Part shown: one piece after another, positions 1-8,661 of the stretch
How the letters are laid out: the number at the start of each line of letters is the position of its first letter
How positions within the stretch are numbered: position 1 is the stretch's first letter
Origin: Variovorax sp. Root473
Lineage (GTDB): Bacteria > Pseudomonadota > Gammaproteobacteria > Burkholderiales > Burkholderiaceae_C
Reading direction: 5' to 3'
DNA: 64,000 nucleotides
Assembly (NCBI RefSeq): GCF_001426505.1
Contig: NZ_LMEV01000017.1
Location: 499,339 to 563,338, forward strand
The notes under the pieces: generated by a model
The model's database searches: none
Seen by the model: only the letters and a program-made list of their open reading frames with translations
What the model was told of the DNA's origin: nothing
Position numbers and translations under genes: made by a program

Positions 1-1323
1 ACCACCGGCGACCTCGCGGCCGAGCTGGCCAAGGCCAGCGACGCACTGCCGCCCGAGCAGCGCCTGTCGCACCTCATCGTGACGCAGTTCACCGACGCCT
101 TCGATGCCCATGTGACCGGCGACGACGCCCCCGCGCCGGCGTGGGCCGACTGGCTCGGCACGCGCCACCCGCTGCCCGCGCTGGCCGACGGCCGGGTCAT
201 GGCGTGGACCGACGCGCTCGCGGCCGGCCACCCCGCGCCCGCGCACGTGGTGGGCGCCAACGACATGGCGCTGCTGCCCTACACCAGCGGCACCACCGGC
301 CTGCCCAAGGGCTGTGTGCACCACCATTCGAGCCTCATGCACAACGCGATGGCCGGCCAGCTCTGGGGCCAGGCCACGTCGGAGGCGGTGGTGCTGGCCG
401 TGGTGCCGATGTTCCACATCACCGGCGTGGTGAGCATGATGCACACCTCGATCCTCGCGGCGGCCACGCTGGTCATCATGCCGCGCTGGGACCGCGACGT
501 GGCGGGTCGGCTCATCTCGCGCTGGAAGGTCACGAGCTGGACCAACATCCCCACCATGGTCATCGACCTCATGGCCAGCCCCAACTTCGCCAGCTACGAC
601 CTCACGAGCATGACCCACATCGGCGGCGGCGGCGCGGCCATGCCGCAGGCCGTGGCGCAGCGCCTGTTCGAGCAGTACGGCCTGAAGTACCAGGAAGGCT
701 ACGGCCTCACCGAAACGGCCGCACCCTCGCACACCAACCCCTCGGACCACCCCAAGCAGCAGTGCCTGGGCATCCCGTTCATGAGCACCGACGCGCGCGT
801 GGTCGACCCCGACACGCTGCAGGAGATGCCCATCGGCGAATCGGGCGAGATCATCATCCACGGCCCCGAGGTGTTCCAGGGCTACTGGAAGCGTCCTGAC
901 GCCACCAAGGCCGCCTTCGTCGAGTTCGAGGGCAAGCGCTTCTTCCGTTCGGGCGACATGGGCCGCATGGACGAGGAGGGCTATTTCTTCATCACCGACC
1001 GCCTCAAACGCATGATCAACGCGAGCGGCTTCAAGGTGTGGCCGGCCGAGGTCGAGCTGCTGATGTTCCGCCACCCTGCGATCCAGGAAGCCTGCGTCAT
1101 CTCGACCAAGGACGACTACCGCGGCGAATCGGTCAAGGCGGTGGTCGTCTTGCGTGCCACGCACAAGGACACGACCGAGCAGCAGATCATCGACTGGTGC
1201 CGCGAGAACATGGCGGTCTACAAGATTCCGCGCAAGGTTCAATTCGTCGATGCGCTGCCCAAGAGCGGCAGCGGCAAGGTGATGTGGCGTCTGCTGCAGG
1301 AGGCCGAGCAGCCGGCGGCCTGA
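1..1323 (+). CDS. AMP-dependent acyl-CoA synthetase/ligase, 3' part (gene starts outside the window)
   Basis: The frame is open from base 1, so the 440 visible residues are the C-terminal part of an adenylate-forming enzyme, which activates a carboxylic acid with ATP and joins it to CoA. Visible family motifs are the phosphate-binding YTSGTTGLPKG, the GYGLTETAAP motif, RSGDMGRMDEEGYFFITDR with the hinge region, and the C-terminal PKSGSGKVMWR containing the catalytic lysine. The family is usually about 540-560 residues, so roughly 100 are missing upstream. A GTG at 79 is only an internal codon. Long- or medium-chain fatty acid ligase is the best guess; substrate cannot be read from sequence. 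A hairpin with a T run follows at about 1401. Confidence 0.9.
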   Translation, partial: TTGDLAAELAKASDALPPEQRLSHLIVTQFTDAFDAHVTGDDAPAPAWADWLGTRHPLPALADGRVMAWTDALAAGHPAPAHVVGANDMALLPYTSGTTGLPKGCVHHHSSLMHNAMAGQLWGQATSEAVVLAVVPMFHITGVVSMMHTSILAAATLVIMPRWDRDVAGRLISRWKVTSWTNIPTMVIDLMASPNFASYDLTSMTHIGGGGAAMPQAVAQRLFEQYGLKYQEGYGLTETAAPSHTNPSDHPKQQCLGIPFMSTDARVVDPDTLQEMPIGESGEIIIHGPEVFQGYWKRPDATKAAFVEFEGKRFFRSGDMGRMDEEGYFFITDRLKRMINASGFKVWPAEVELLMFRHPAIQEACVISTKDDYRGESVKAVVVLRATHKDTTEQQIIDWCRENMAVYKIPRKVQFVDALPKSGSGKVMWRLLQEAEQPAA

Positions 1324-1400
1324 GGAGGCCCGCGGGGGGCGGCGCGCTTTTCCGGCGCCGGGCATGACCCTTTTTTCGTTCTCGTCGGTCATGTAGGGGT

Positions 1401-1424
1401 GGGCGCAATTCGCGCCCGGTTTTT
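1401..1424 (+). terminator. Rho-independent terminator candidate after the acyl-CoA ligase
   Basis: GGGCGC (1401-1406) and GCGCCC (1412-1417) form a perfect 6-bp stem with loop AATTC, followed by GG and five T. It ends only 10 bases before the next start codon, so the following gene would need a promoter inside or upstream of the hairpin, or depend on read-through. Confidence 0.6.
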
Positions 1425-1433
1425 CCGACCCCG

Positions 1434-1748
1434 ATGAACACCCGCACGTCGTCCTCCTTCTCCTCTCTTTCTCCCGTCCTGCGCCTCGTGTCCCGCGTCG
1501 CGGCCGCCGTGTTCGGCGGCTACGCGCTGGCCTCGGCCGTTGCCATCTTCCTGGCCGCCGTCCTGCCGTCCGGCCGCGCAGAGGCTGTGCTCGGGGGCAT
1601 GCAGTTCAGCTTTGCGGTCTACACCCTGGCCGTGATCTGGGCGTTCGCGCCCGTGTCACTGCGCCGCGCCTGGGCCGGCCTGCTGCTGCCGGCCGTGGTG
1701 CTGGCCGGACTTGGTTTCGTGCTGCACGGCGCGGGAGGCGGGGCATGA
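1434..1748 (+). CDS. DUF3649 small membrane protein, iron-uptake associated
   Basis: A 104-residue protein with about three hydrophobic segments (roughly residues 20-45, 55-72 and 80-98), matching DUF3649. This family is typically found just before PepSY-type membrane proteins in siderophore or iron-uptake loci; its biochemical role is unknown. The stop overlaps the next start as ATGA, so translational coupling is likely. No clear Shine-Dalgarno or Fur box is visible in front, although iron regulation is common for relatives. Confidence 0.75.
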   Translation: MNTRTSSSFSSLSPVLRLVSRVAAAVFGGYALASAVAIFLAAVLPSGRAEAVLGGMQFSFAVYTLAVIWAFAPVSLRRAWAGLLLPAVVLAGLGFVLHGAGGGA

Positions 1749-3379
1749 GCGCGCAGGCAACCAGCGCACCGTCGCAGGCCAGTTTCCGCCAGGCCCAGGC
1801 CTGGCTGCACACCTGGTGCGGCTTGTGGTTCTCGTGGCTGCTGTTCGCGGTGTTCCTCACTGGCACGCTGGCGGTGTTCGACGAGCCCATCAGCCACTGG
1901 ATGACGCCGGAGCACCACGCCGAGGAAGCCGCTGCAGCGGCGAAGAAGGAGAAGCAGAAGGGCGAGCCCACCGCAGACCGCGCGCAGCGCCTGGCCTGGG
2001 GCATGGCCTACATGGCCGAGCACCACCCGGGCGCCCCGATGTGGGAGCTGTGGCCTTCGCACGCGCAGGGCGGCGGCGAACTGCGCGTGTTCTGGTTCGA
2101 TGCCAACCGGCAGTACGTGGGCGTCACGCTTGACCCCGTCACCGGCAAGCCGCTGAACGAGGAGCCCGGCCACGCGGCACGCGCCACGCTTGGCGGCCAC
2201 CACTTCGTCGACTTTCACTACGAGCTGCATGCCGGCACCGTCGGCCTGTGGATCGTCGGCATCGCCACGATGGCGATGCTGGTCGCGCTGGTGTCGGGTG
2301 TCATCACGCACAAGCGCATCTTCAAGGACTTCTTCACCTTCCGGCCCAGGAAGGGCCAGCGCAGCTGGCTCGACGCGCACAACGCCGTGGCGGTGCTGAC
2401 GCTGCCCTTCCAGTTCATGATCGCCTACACCGGCCTCGTGATCTCGGGCACCAGCTTCATGCCGGCCCCCAAGGTGCTGCACTACGGCACGGGCCCGGCG
2501 GCGCAGATGCGCTTCATGTCGGAGCTGAGTGACAGCGAAAACCCCGTCGCCACCGGCCGCGCGATGCCCGTGCCTGTGCTCGAACCGTTCGCCGCGCGCG
2601 GCCAGGAGCGCATGGGCCAGCCCGTGCGCGCGGTCGTCATCGACCAGCCGGGCGACGCGGGCGCGCGCATCGGCGTGTACGGATGGAACGGCGACGACGA
2701 CTCGCTGCGCCGGCTCAGCGCGGCCACCACCGGCATGGTGCAGTTCTCGGCCGCCACCGGCGAGGTGCAGCGCGTGCGCCTGCCGGGCGCCGCGCACGGC
2801 GGCGCGGCCATGACCGCGCAGTCGGCCATGGGCGGGCTGCACATGGTCACCTTCGGCGGCTGGCCGATGAAGTGGCTCTACTTTTTGTGCGGCCTCGCGG
2901 GCACCGCGATGATGGGTTCGGGCGCGGTGCTGTTCATCGTGAAGCGCCGCCAGAAGCATCTGGGCGAGTTCGGCGGCGCGACCGCGCGGGTCTATCGGTT
3001 GATCGAAGCGCTGAACGTGGCGGCCATCGCCGGACTGGCCATCGCCTGCGTGGGCTACCTGTGGGCCAACCGATTGGTGCCGGTGGGCATCGGGCATCGC
3101 GCCGAGCGCGAGCTGCAGGTCTTCTTCGCGCTGTGGGCGATGGCGCTGGTGCATGCCTTCGTGCGGCAGCCGGCGCGCGCGTGGCGCGAACAGCTGGGTG
3201 CATTGGCCGCGCTGTGCCTGCTGCTGCCGGGACTCAATTTCGTGACCACGGGCGATCACCTGCTGGCGCAGCTGCTGCGCAGTGATTGGGAAAGCCTCGG
3301 CGTCGAGCTGGGCGCCGTGGCCTGCGGCCTTGCGGCGCTGGGCACGCTGCGTCATCTGCTGCAAAGGGGGGCGCGATGA
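1745..3379 (+). CDS. PepSY-associated transmembrane protein (PiuB-like)
   Basis: A 544-residue inner-membrane protein. A first TM segment lies around residues 25-45 (LLFAVFLTGTLAVF), a periplasmic PepSY-like region follows, and further TM segments lie near 170-190, 215-235, 375-395 and at the C-terminus. Histidines near the TM segments (for example HHFVDFHYELH) are typical of this family and may bind heme. Relatives act with siderophore receptors, probably in iron reduction or release. It is the middle gene of an ATGA-overlapping trio with DUF3649 and DUF3325. No TonB-dependent receptor adjoins it here. Confidence 0.85.
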   Translation: MSAQATSAPSQASFRQAQAWLHTWCGLWFSWLLFAVFLTGTLAVFDEPISHWMTPEHHAEEAAAAAKKEKQKGEPTADRAQRLAWGMAYMAEHHPGAPMWELWPSHAQGGGELRVFWFDANRQYVGVTLDPVTGKPLNEEPGHAARATLGGHHFVDFHYELHAGTVGLWIVGIATMAMLVALVSGVITHKRIFKDFFTFRPRKGQRSWLDAHNAVAVLTLPFQFMIAYTGLVISGTSFMPAPKVLHYGTGPAAQMRFMSELSDSENPVATGRAMPVPVLEPFAARGQERMGQPVRAVVIDQPGDAGARIGVYGWNGDDDSLRRLSAATTGMVQFSAATGEVQRVRLPGAAHGGAAMTAQSAMGGLHMVTFGGWPMKWLYFLCGLAGTAMMGSGAVLFIVKRRQKHLGEFGGATARVYRLIEALNVAAIAGLAIACVGYLWANRLVPVGIGHRAERELQVFFALWAMALVHAFVRQPARAWREQLGALAALCLLLPGLNFVTTGDHLLAQLLRSDWESLGVELGAVACGLAALGTLRHLLQRGAR

Positions 3380-3732
3380 CGACGGTGTGGGCTTCGTTGC
3401 TCGGCTTTGCGCTGGCGTATGCAGGCATGGCGAGCCTGAGCTTTGCCATGGACCGGCACCACGAGCAACTCACGCGAGGGCGTGAAGTGCCGGCGCGTCG
3501 GCGCACGGCTTTGCGCATGATCGGCGCTGTCTTGCTGGTCGCGGCCGTCGCGCCTTGCATGATGGCGTGGGGCCGGACCGTTGGACTGGTCGCGTGGCTG
3601 GGCTTTCTGTCGGCGGGAGCCTTGCCGGTGGCGCTGCTGTTGCCGTACCGGCCGCGTGCGGTGGCCTGGGGCGCGGGGGCTGCGGCCGTGGTGGGTGGTG
3701 CGGGGCTCGTGCTGGTGCTGGCCTTGCGCTAG
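3376..3732 (+). CDS. DUF3325 membrane protein
   Basis: A 118-residue, three- to four-TM protein starting at the ATG inside the ATGA overlap with the PepSY gene. A longer reading from 3286 only adds residues that shadow the previous gene. DUF3325 is the usual third member of the DUF3649-PepSY-DUF3325 set; function is unknown, presumably a partner in iron uptake. Pairing AMDRHHEQL near the N-terminus is a conserved-looking His motif. Confidence 0.75.
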   Translation: MTTVWASLLGFALAYAGMASLSFAMDRHHEQLTRGREVPARRRTALRMIGAVLLVAAVAPCMMAWGRTVGLVAWLGFLSAGALPVALLLPYRPRAVAWGAGAAAVVGGAGLVLVLALR

Positions 3733-3837
3733 CGTCATCAGCGAAGACGAAAACAAATGCATTCCGCAGGGCGGCGCGTTCACTTCGCACCGAGAATCGT
3801 CGGCCATTCCCGGCCCCGTGTTCCGTTCCCTTTCCGC

Positions 3838-4410
3838 ATGCGCTTTCGCCCCGTCTTCCTGCTTCTTTTCCTCGGTCTTTCCATCCCGTTGCTGAGCCAC
3901 GCCGCGTCGCCGCGCACCTGCCTCGTCGTCGGCGTGAGCGATGGCGACACGCTCACCGCGCGCTGCGGCCGCAGCGGCGCGTACGAACAGGTCAAGGTGC
4001 GCATTGCCGCGATCGACGCGCCCGAGAAAGCGCAGCCCTATGGCCAACGCAGCCGCCAGGCGCTGAGCCGCCTGTGCTACGCCGAGAAGGCCGTCATCAC
4101 CGAGCGCGACATCGACCGCTACGGCCGCACCGTGGCCGACGTGCGCTGCAACGGCGAAGACGCGGGCCGCCGCATGGTGGCCGAGGGCTGGGCCTGGGTG
4201 TACGACTACCACGGCATCGCGAAGAAGCGCGGTGGCGACCTGTTCCGGCTCGAGGCCACGGCACGCGCGCAGCACCTGGGCCTGTGGGCCGACACGGCGC
4301 CGACACCGCCGTGGGACTGGCGACGCGAGCGGCGGGAGCCGCCGCGCAACCACCACAACAACGGTGGTTTGCATCCGTGGGGCGATGTGCGCTTCGAACC
4401 CTTGTCATGA
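3838..4410 (+). CDS. Thermonuclease-family (SNase-like) secreted nuclease
   Basis: Start chosen at 3838, because the 190-residue product then opens with a good signal peptide (MRFRPVFLLLFLGLSIPLL, cleavage after SHA). The SNase fold follows: VSDGDTLTA with the calcium-binding Asp, VRIAAIDAPE with the catalytic Arg and Glu, and ERDIDRYGRTVADV with the second catalytic Arg. It should be a calcium-dependent phosphodiesterase in the periplasm or outside the cell. The His/Asn-rich tail (NHHNNGG) is not part of the fold. An ATG at 3757 would bury the signal peptide and is less likely. Confidence 0.88.
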   Translation: MRFRPVFLLLFLGLSIPLLSHAASPRTCLVVGVSDGDTLTARCGRSGAYEQVKVRIAAIDAPEKAQPYGQRSRQALSRLCYAEKAVITERDIDRYGRTVADVRCNGEDAGRRMVAEGWAWVYDYHGIAKKRGGDLFRLEATARAQHLGLWADTAPTPPWDWRRERREPPRNHHNNGGLHPWGDVRFEPLS

Positions 4411-4440
4411 GCGCCTGACGAGGCGTCGCGATTCAACGGG

Positions 4441-4692
4441 TCAGCAGTGGCCCGAGTACCAGCAGCGCACCTCGGGCATGAGCAGCCCCCACACGAAGCT
4501 GATGGCGCACACCACCAGCATCAGCAGCGCGAACATGCGCAGGCCCTCGGCGCCCCAGCGTGGCGCGAAGATGCTCACGAGGAAGCCCGAGAGAAACGTG
4601 CCTTCGAGCCAGGCCGCGCCGCCCCAGCGCAGGATCCAGAGCCAGAACAGCGCATCGAGCGCATGAAAGACGACCCACCAGAGCAACGTCAT
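4441..4692 (-). CDS. Small two-TM membrane protein of unknown function
   Basis: An 83-residue product with two hydrophobic segments (about residues 2-22 and 52-72). It starts 22 bases after the stop of the NADH dehydrogenase gene on the same strand, so it is probably co-transcribed as the second gene. I do not recognise the family. Codon third positions are G/C-rich as in neighbouring genes, which supports coding. Confidence 0.6.
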   Translation of the reverse strand: MTLLWWVVFHALDALFWLWILRWGGAAWLEGTFLSGFLVSIFAPRWGAEGLRMFALLMLVVCAISFVWGLLMPEVRCWYSGHC

Positions 4693-4714
4693 CGCGCGGC
4701 GTGGGCGTGCGCGC

Positions 4715-6073
4715 CTATGACTCGCTGCGGCCCTGCACGTCGGCCACCACGCGCGCGTTGCGCTGGAAGCTCCAGTAGGCGCTGGCCCAGTCCCACATCA
4801 CGACGACGCGGTTGCGAAAGCCGATGAGGAAGTACGCGTGCGCGAACAGCCAGAACAGCCACGCCGGCCGGCCGCTGAAGCGCAGCGGACCGAAGGGCGT
4901 GCCCAGGTCGACCACCGCCGAGTTGCGGCCGATGGTGGCCAGGTTGCCGTAGTCGGCGTAGCGGAACGGTACCGTGGGCTGGCCCGCCAGGCGGCGCAGG
5001 ATGTTCGCCGCGGCCGCGCGGCCGGCCTGCTTGGCGCCGGGCGACACGCCGGGTACCGGCTTGGGCGGCTTGCCGGGCACGTGGCTCATGGCGGCGGCGA
5101 GGTCGCCGACCACGCTGATCTCGGGGTGGCCCGCCAGGCTCAGGTCGGGCTCGACCTTGATGCGGCCTGCGCGGTCGCAGTCGACGCCCGTCGCGTTGCC
5201 GAGCATCCGGCCCAGCGGCGAAGCTGCAACGCCAGCCGCCCACACCACGCAACTGCTCGGAATGCGGTAGCTCTGCAGCGGCGCGCCGTCGGGGCCGCCG
5301 CCGGTCTGCACTTCGAGGCCGGCGCCGTCGATGGCGGTGACACGCGCGTTCAGCCGCACTTCCACGCCGAGCCTTTCGAGTTGTTCGAGCGCCTTCTGGC
5401 TCAGGCTTTCGGGCATGGCCTGCAGCACGCGCGGGCCGCCCTCGACCAGCAATATCTGCGCGCTGCCGGGGTCGATGCGGCGGAACTCGCCCGCGAGCGT
5501 GTGCTTGGCGATCTCGGCCAGCGTGCCGGCCATCTCGACACCGGTCGGGCCGGCGCCGATCACCACGAAGGTGAGCAGCGCGCGGCGGCGCTCGGGGTCG
5601 GTGGTGGTCTCGGCCGTCTCGAAGGACATCAGCACGCGGCGGCGGATCTCGAAGGCGTCGGCCAGCGTCTTCAGCCCTGGCGCGGCGGGCGCCCACTCGT
5701 CATGGCCGAAGTAGCTGTGCGTGGCACCGGCCGCAACGATCAGGTGGTCGTAGGCCACAAGGCTGCCGTCGGCCAGCTGGACGTTGCGGGTGGCCGGGTC
5801 GATGCCCCTCACCTCGGCCAGCAGCGTGGTCACGTTGGTCTGCTTGCGAAACAGCGCGCGCACCGGCGCCGCGATCGACGGCGCCGCGAGCCCGGCGGTC
5901 GCCACCTGGTAGAGCAGGGGCTGGAACAGGTGGTGGTTGGTCTTGTCGATCACCGTCACATCGACGTCGGCCCGCTGCAGCTTGCGCGCTGCCTCGAGTC
6001 CGCCGAAGCCGCAGCCGATGATGACAACGTGGGGCCTGGTCGAAGCAGAGGGGGTTTGCATCGTTCGAATCAT
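4715..6073 (-). CDS. ndh: Type II NADH dehydrogenase (NAD(P)/FAD-dependent oxidoreductase)
   Basis: A 452-residue flavoprotein. The N-terminal FAD Rossmann motif is VVIIGCGFGGLEAARKL (about residues 15-31). The NADH-binding motif VVIGAGPTGVEMAGTLAEI lies at about 165-185, and the second FAD motif (ISVVGDLAAAMSH) at about 320. The C-terminal hydrophobic/aromatic region (WLFWLFAHAYFLIGFRNRVVV) suits peripheral membrane attachment. It oxidises NADH and reduces quinone without pumping protons. Start could be the second ATG at 6061. It may share a transcript with the small membrane gene downstream. A 159-bp inverted repeat lies about 117 bases upstream of its start. Confidence 0.9.
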   Translation of the reverse strand: MIRTMQTPSASTRPHVVIIGCGFGGLEAARKLQRADVDVTVIDKTNHHLFQPLLYQVATAGLAAPSIAAPVRALFRKQTNVTTLLAEVRGIDPATRNVQLADGSLVAYDHLIVAAGATHSYFGHDEWAPAAPGLKTLADAFEIRRRVLMSFETAETTTDPERRRALLTFVVIGAGPTGVEMAGTLAEIAKHTLAGEFRRIDPGSAQILLVEGGPRVLQAMPESLSQKALEQLERLGVEVRLNARVTAIDGAGLEVQTGGGPDGAPLQSYRIPSSCVVWAAGVAASPLGRMLGNATGVDCDRAGRIKVEPDLSLAGHPEISVVGDLAAAMSHVPGKPPKPVPGVSPGAKQAGRAAAANILRRLAGQPTVPFRYADYGNLATIGRNSAVVDLGTPFGPLRFSGRPAWLFWLFAHAYFLIGFRNRVVVMWDWASAYWSFQRNARVVADVQGRSES

Positions 6074-6189
6074 ACGCAGCGGTCCGGGGGCGATTGCACG
6101 CGGGACGGGCTCTTGCGGCGGCGAGGCGGCGGCGTCTTGTCCTACGTGACCCTGTCACCGGTATGGGCTACAACTTCCCGTTGACCTGA

Positions 6190-6348
6190 GAAGGTGTGAA
6201 CGAACCCGCCATGCCCGCTCATCCCGCGCAGACGCGCGCCCTCTGCGTTGCAAATGCTCGTCGCAGCCCGCGCTGCGACTGCGCTTTGCGCCTTGATGGC
6301 ACACGCCTGCGCGGGCTGCTCGGACACGGCGGATTCATTCACACCTTC
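6190..6348. repeat. 159-bp imperfect inverted repeat between ndh and egtB
   Basis: The left arm begins GAAGGTGTGAACGAACCCGC and the right arm, read on the other strand, begins GAAGGTGTGAATGAATCCGC. By hand alignment the outer 51 positions match at 41. The centre (6262-6277) is CGCAGC...GCTGCG. Seven of the ten outer mismatches are transitions that become G-U pairs in a minus-strand RNA (48 of 51 paired) but A-C mismatches in plus-strand RNA. It fills most of the gap between the divergent ndh and egtB genes and stops 15 bases before the egtB ATG. A MITE-like repeat or structured leader are both possible. Confidence 0.75.
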
Positions 6349-6362
6349 CAACTGGAGACCCC

Positions 6363-7628
6363 ATGACGTTTTCCCGGCCGATCGCCCCCGAGGCGAACGC
6401 CTTGCGCGAGCGATTTCGCACGGTGCGCGCCGCCAGCCTGGCGCTCGCCGCACCGCTGTCCGCCGAGGACCAGTGCATCCAGTCGATGCCCGACGCCAGC
6501 CCGACCAAGTGGCACCTGGCGCACACCACCTGGTTCTTCGAGACCGTGCTGCTGCAGCCGCATGCGGCGGACTATCGGCCGTTCGATGCGCGCTTCCATT
6601 ACCTTTTCAACTCCTACTACGAGGCGCTCGGGCCGCGCCATCCGCGGCCGCAGCGAGGGCTGCTCACGCGGCCGCCGCTCGACGAAGTGCATGCCTACCG
6701 CCGCCACGTCGACGAAGCGGTGCTTGCGCTGCTCGCGGCACCGGAGCCGCTCGACTGGGCGGCCATCGAGCCCATCGTCGCGCTCGGCCTGAACCACGAG
6801 CAGCAGCACCAGGAGCTGCTGCTCACCGACATCCTGCATGCGCTGTCGTGCAACCCGCTGCTGCCGGCCTACAAGCCTGCGAGCGGTCCCGCGCTGCGGC
6901 TGGCCGCGGTGCCTGCGCAAGTGCGCTGGCTGGAGCGGCCGGGCGGCATGGTCGAGGTCGGCCATGCAGGCGATGGTTTCTGCTTCGACAACGAGACACC
7001 GCGCCACACCGCCATGCTGCGCCCCTACGCCATCGCCGACCGGCTGGTGAACTGCGGCGACTACGCGCAGTTCATCGCTGACGGCGGCTACCGTCGGCCC
7101 GAGCTGTGGCTCTCGGACGGATGGGCCGCAGTGCAGGCGCAGGGCTGGCGCCATCCGGCCTACTGGCTCGAAGCCGACGATCCGCGCATCGCCACCTTGG
7201 GTGCAGGCGGCGGCCATGCCGCGCCCGGTGGCTGGCAGGTGTTCGGCCTGCACGGCGTGCGGTCGATGGAGGCCGATGCACCCGTGGCGCAACTGAGCTT
7301 CTACGAGGCCGCCGCGTACGCCGAATGGGCCGGCGCGCGGCTGCCGACCGAGTTCGAATGGGAGGCCGCCTTCGACGCGCCCGGCATCGCGCAGATGAGC
7401 GGCCACGTCTGGCAATGGACGCGTTCGTCGTACGACCCGTACCCGGGCTTTCGTCCGCTGCCCGGCATCGCGGCCGAATACAACGGCAAGTTCATGGTGG
7501 GCCAGCTGGTGCTGCGCGGTGGCAGTGTGGCGACGCCGGCCGGCCACACGCGGCCGAGCTACCGCAATTTCTTTCCGCCGGCGGCACGCTGGCAGTTCTC
7601 GGGGCTGCGGCTCGCGAAAGACCTTTGA
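6363..7628 (+). CDS. egtB: Ergothioneine biosynthesis sulfoxide synthase EgtB
   Basis: A 421-residue non-heme iron enzyme that forms the C-S bond between hercynine (N-alpha-trimethylhistidine) and a thiol donor. The N-terminal DinB-like domain (about 10-150) carries the iron-binding histidines, seen as WHLAHTTWFFE and NHEQQHQELLL. The C-terminal FGE-sulfatase domain (about 185-420) has RLPTEFEWEAA, SGHVWQWTRSSY and VLRGGS. A GGAG lies 6 bases before the ATG. egtD follows after 9 bases, so both are surely one operon. The thiol donor (gamma-glutamylcysteine or cysteine) depends on the EgtB subtype, not assignable by eye; gshA, which makes gamma-glutamylcysteine, is at 31.8 kb. Confidence 0.92.
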   Translation: MTFSRPIAPEANALRERFRTVRAASLALAAPLSAEDQCIQSMPDASPTKWHLAHTTWFFETVLLQPHAADYRPFDARFHYLFNSYYEALGPRHPRPQRGLLTRPPLDEVHAYRRHVDEAVLALLAAPEPLDWAAIEPIVALGLNHEQQHQELLLTDILHALSCNPLLPAYKPASGPALRLAAVPAQVRWLERPGGMVEVGHAGDGFCFDNETPRHTAMLRPYAIADRLVNCGDYAQFIADGGYRRPELWLSDGWAAVQAQGWRHPAYWLEADDPRIATLGAGGGHAAPGGWQVFGLHGVRSMEADAPVAQLSFYEAAAYAEWAGARLPTEFEWEAAFDAPGIAQMSGHVWQWTRSSYDPYPGFRPLPGIAAEYNGKFMVGQLVLRGGSVATPAGHTRPSYRNFFPPAARWQFSGLRLAKDL

Positions 7629-7637
7629 CCGACCTCG

Positions 7638-8654
7638 ATGGAGCCGAGCACCATGCGCAATCCCACGACCTCTTCGTTTGCCCTCGCCAACCACCTGCAA
7701 CGGGAGGATGAAGCAAGCACGCCCGACGCCGCGCCGTGGTCCGAGTTCGGCCGCGCCATGCAGGCCGGCCTGGCGCGCACGCCGCGCCACATCTCGCCCA
7801 AGTTCTTCTATGACGTGGCTGGCTCGCAGCTGTTCGACCGCATCTGCGAGCTGCCCGAGTACTACCCCACGCGCACCGAGCTGGGCATCCTGGGCGCCTG
7901 CGCCGGCGAGATCGCCGCGCAGATCGGGCCGAACGCCGAGATCGTCGAGTTCGGCGCCGGCTCGCTCACCAAGGTGCGGCTGCTGCTCGATGCGCTCGAG
8001 TCACCGAAGCGCTATCTGCCGATCGACATTTCCGGCGAGCACCTCGAAGCCGCGGCAGCGCGCCTGAAGGCCGACTACCCGGCGCTCGCGGTGCAGCCCA
8101 TCGCGGCCGACTACACGATGCCGCTCGTGCTGCCCGCGCCCCTGGCCGGGGCGGGCCGGCGTGTGGGCTTCTTCCCGGGCTCGACCATCGGCAACTTCGA
8201 GCCCGACGAGGCGCTGGCGTTCCTGCAGCTCGCGGCGCGCATGCTGCGCGGCGGCGGCCTGCTCATCGGTGTCGACCTCGTGAAAGACGCCGACCGGTTG
8301 CACGCGGCCTACAACGATGCGCAGGGCGTGACGGCGGCGTTCAACCTCAACCTGCTGCGGCGCGCGAACGCCGAGTTGTCGGCTGATTTCGACCTCGACG
8401 GTTTCTCGCACGCTGCCTTCTACAACGCGCCGATGCGCCGTATCGAGATGCACCTCGTGAGCCGGCGCGCGCAGAGCGTGCAGATGCGCGGCGAGCAGTT
8501 CTCGTTCGAGGAAGGCGAGACCATCCACACCGAGTACTCGCACAAGTTCACGGTCGAAGGTCTGCAGAGTCTCGCGGTGCGCGCGGGCTTCCGCGTCGGG
8601 GCGGTATGGACCGACCCCGAGCGGCTGTTCAGCGTGCACTGGCTGGTGAGCTGA
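7638..8654 (+). CDS. egtD: L-histidine N-alpha-methyltransferase EgtD
   Basis: A 338-residue SAM-dependent methyltransferase that trimethylates histidine to hercynine, the first ergothioneine step. Characteristic stretches are the N-terminal ISPKFFYDVAGSQLFDRICELPEYYPTR, SAM-binding IVEFGAGSLTKVRLLLDAL, YLPIDISGEHL, and FFPGSTIGNFEPDEA. The C-terminus has FNLNLLRRANAEL and the ending RLFSVHWLV. It lies 9 bases after egtB. An in-frame ATG at 7653 is an alternative start. With EgtB it suffices for the core pathway, except a C-S lyase (EgtE role), which is not in the window. Confidence 0.93.
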   Translation: MEPSTMRNPTTSSFALANHLQREDEASTPDAAPWSEFGRAMQAGLARTPRHISPKFFYDVAGSQLFDRICELPEYYPTRTELGILGACAGEIAAQIGPNAEIVEFGAGSLTKVRLLLDALESPKRYLPIDISGEHLEAAAARLKADYPALAVQPIAADYTMPLVLPAPLAGAGRRVGFFPGSTIGNFEPDEALAFLQLAARMLRGGGLLIGVDLVKDADRLHAAYNDAQGVTAAFNLNLLRRANAELSADFDLDGFSHAAFYNAPMRRIEMHLVSRRAQSVQMRGEQFSFEEGETIHTEYSHKFTVEGLQSLAVRAGFRVGAVWTDPERLFSVHWLVS

Positions 8655-8661
8655 CCAACGC

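Noticed and set aside
1361..1376. Terminator GGG-CATGA-CCC with T run
   Set aside because: Three-base-pair stem is too weak; the hairpin at 1401-1424 is better.
1324..1433. Fur box in front of the DUF3649-PepSY-DUF3325 genes
   Set aside because: No sequence with acceptable match to AATGAGAAT-type half-sites was found.
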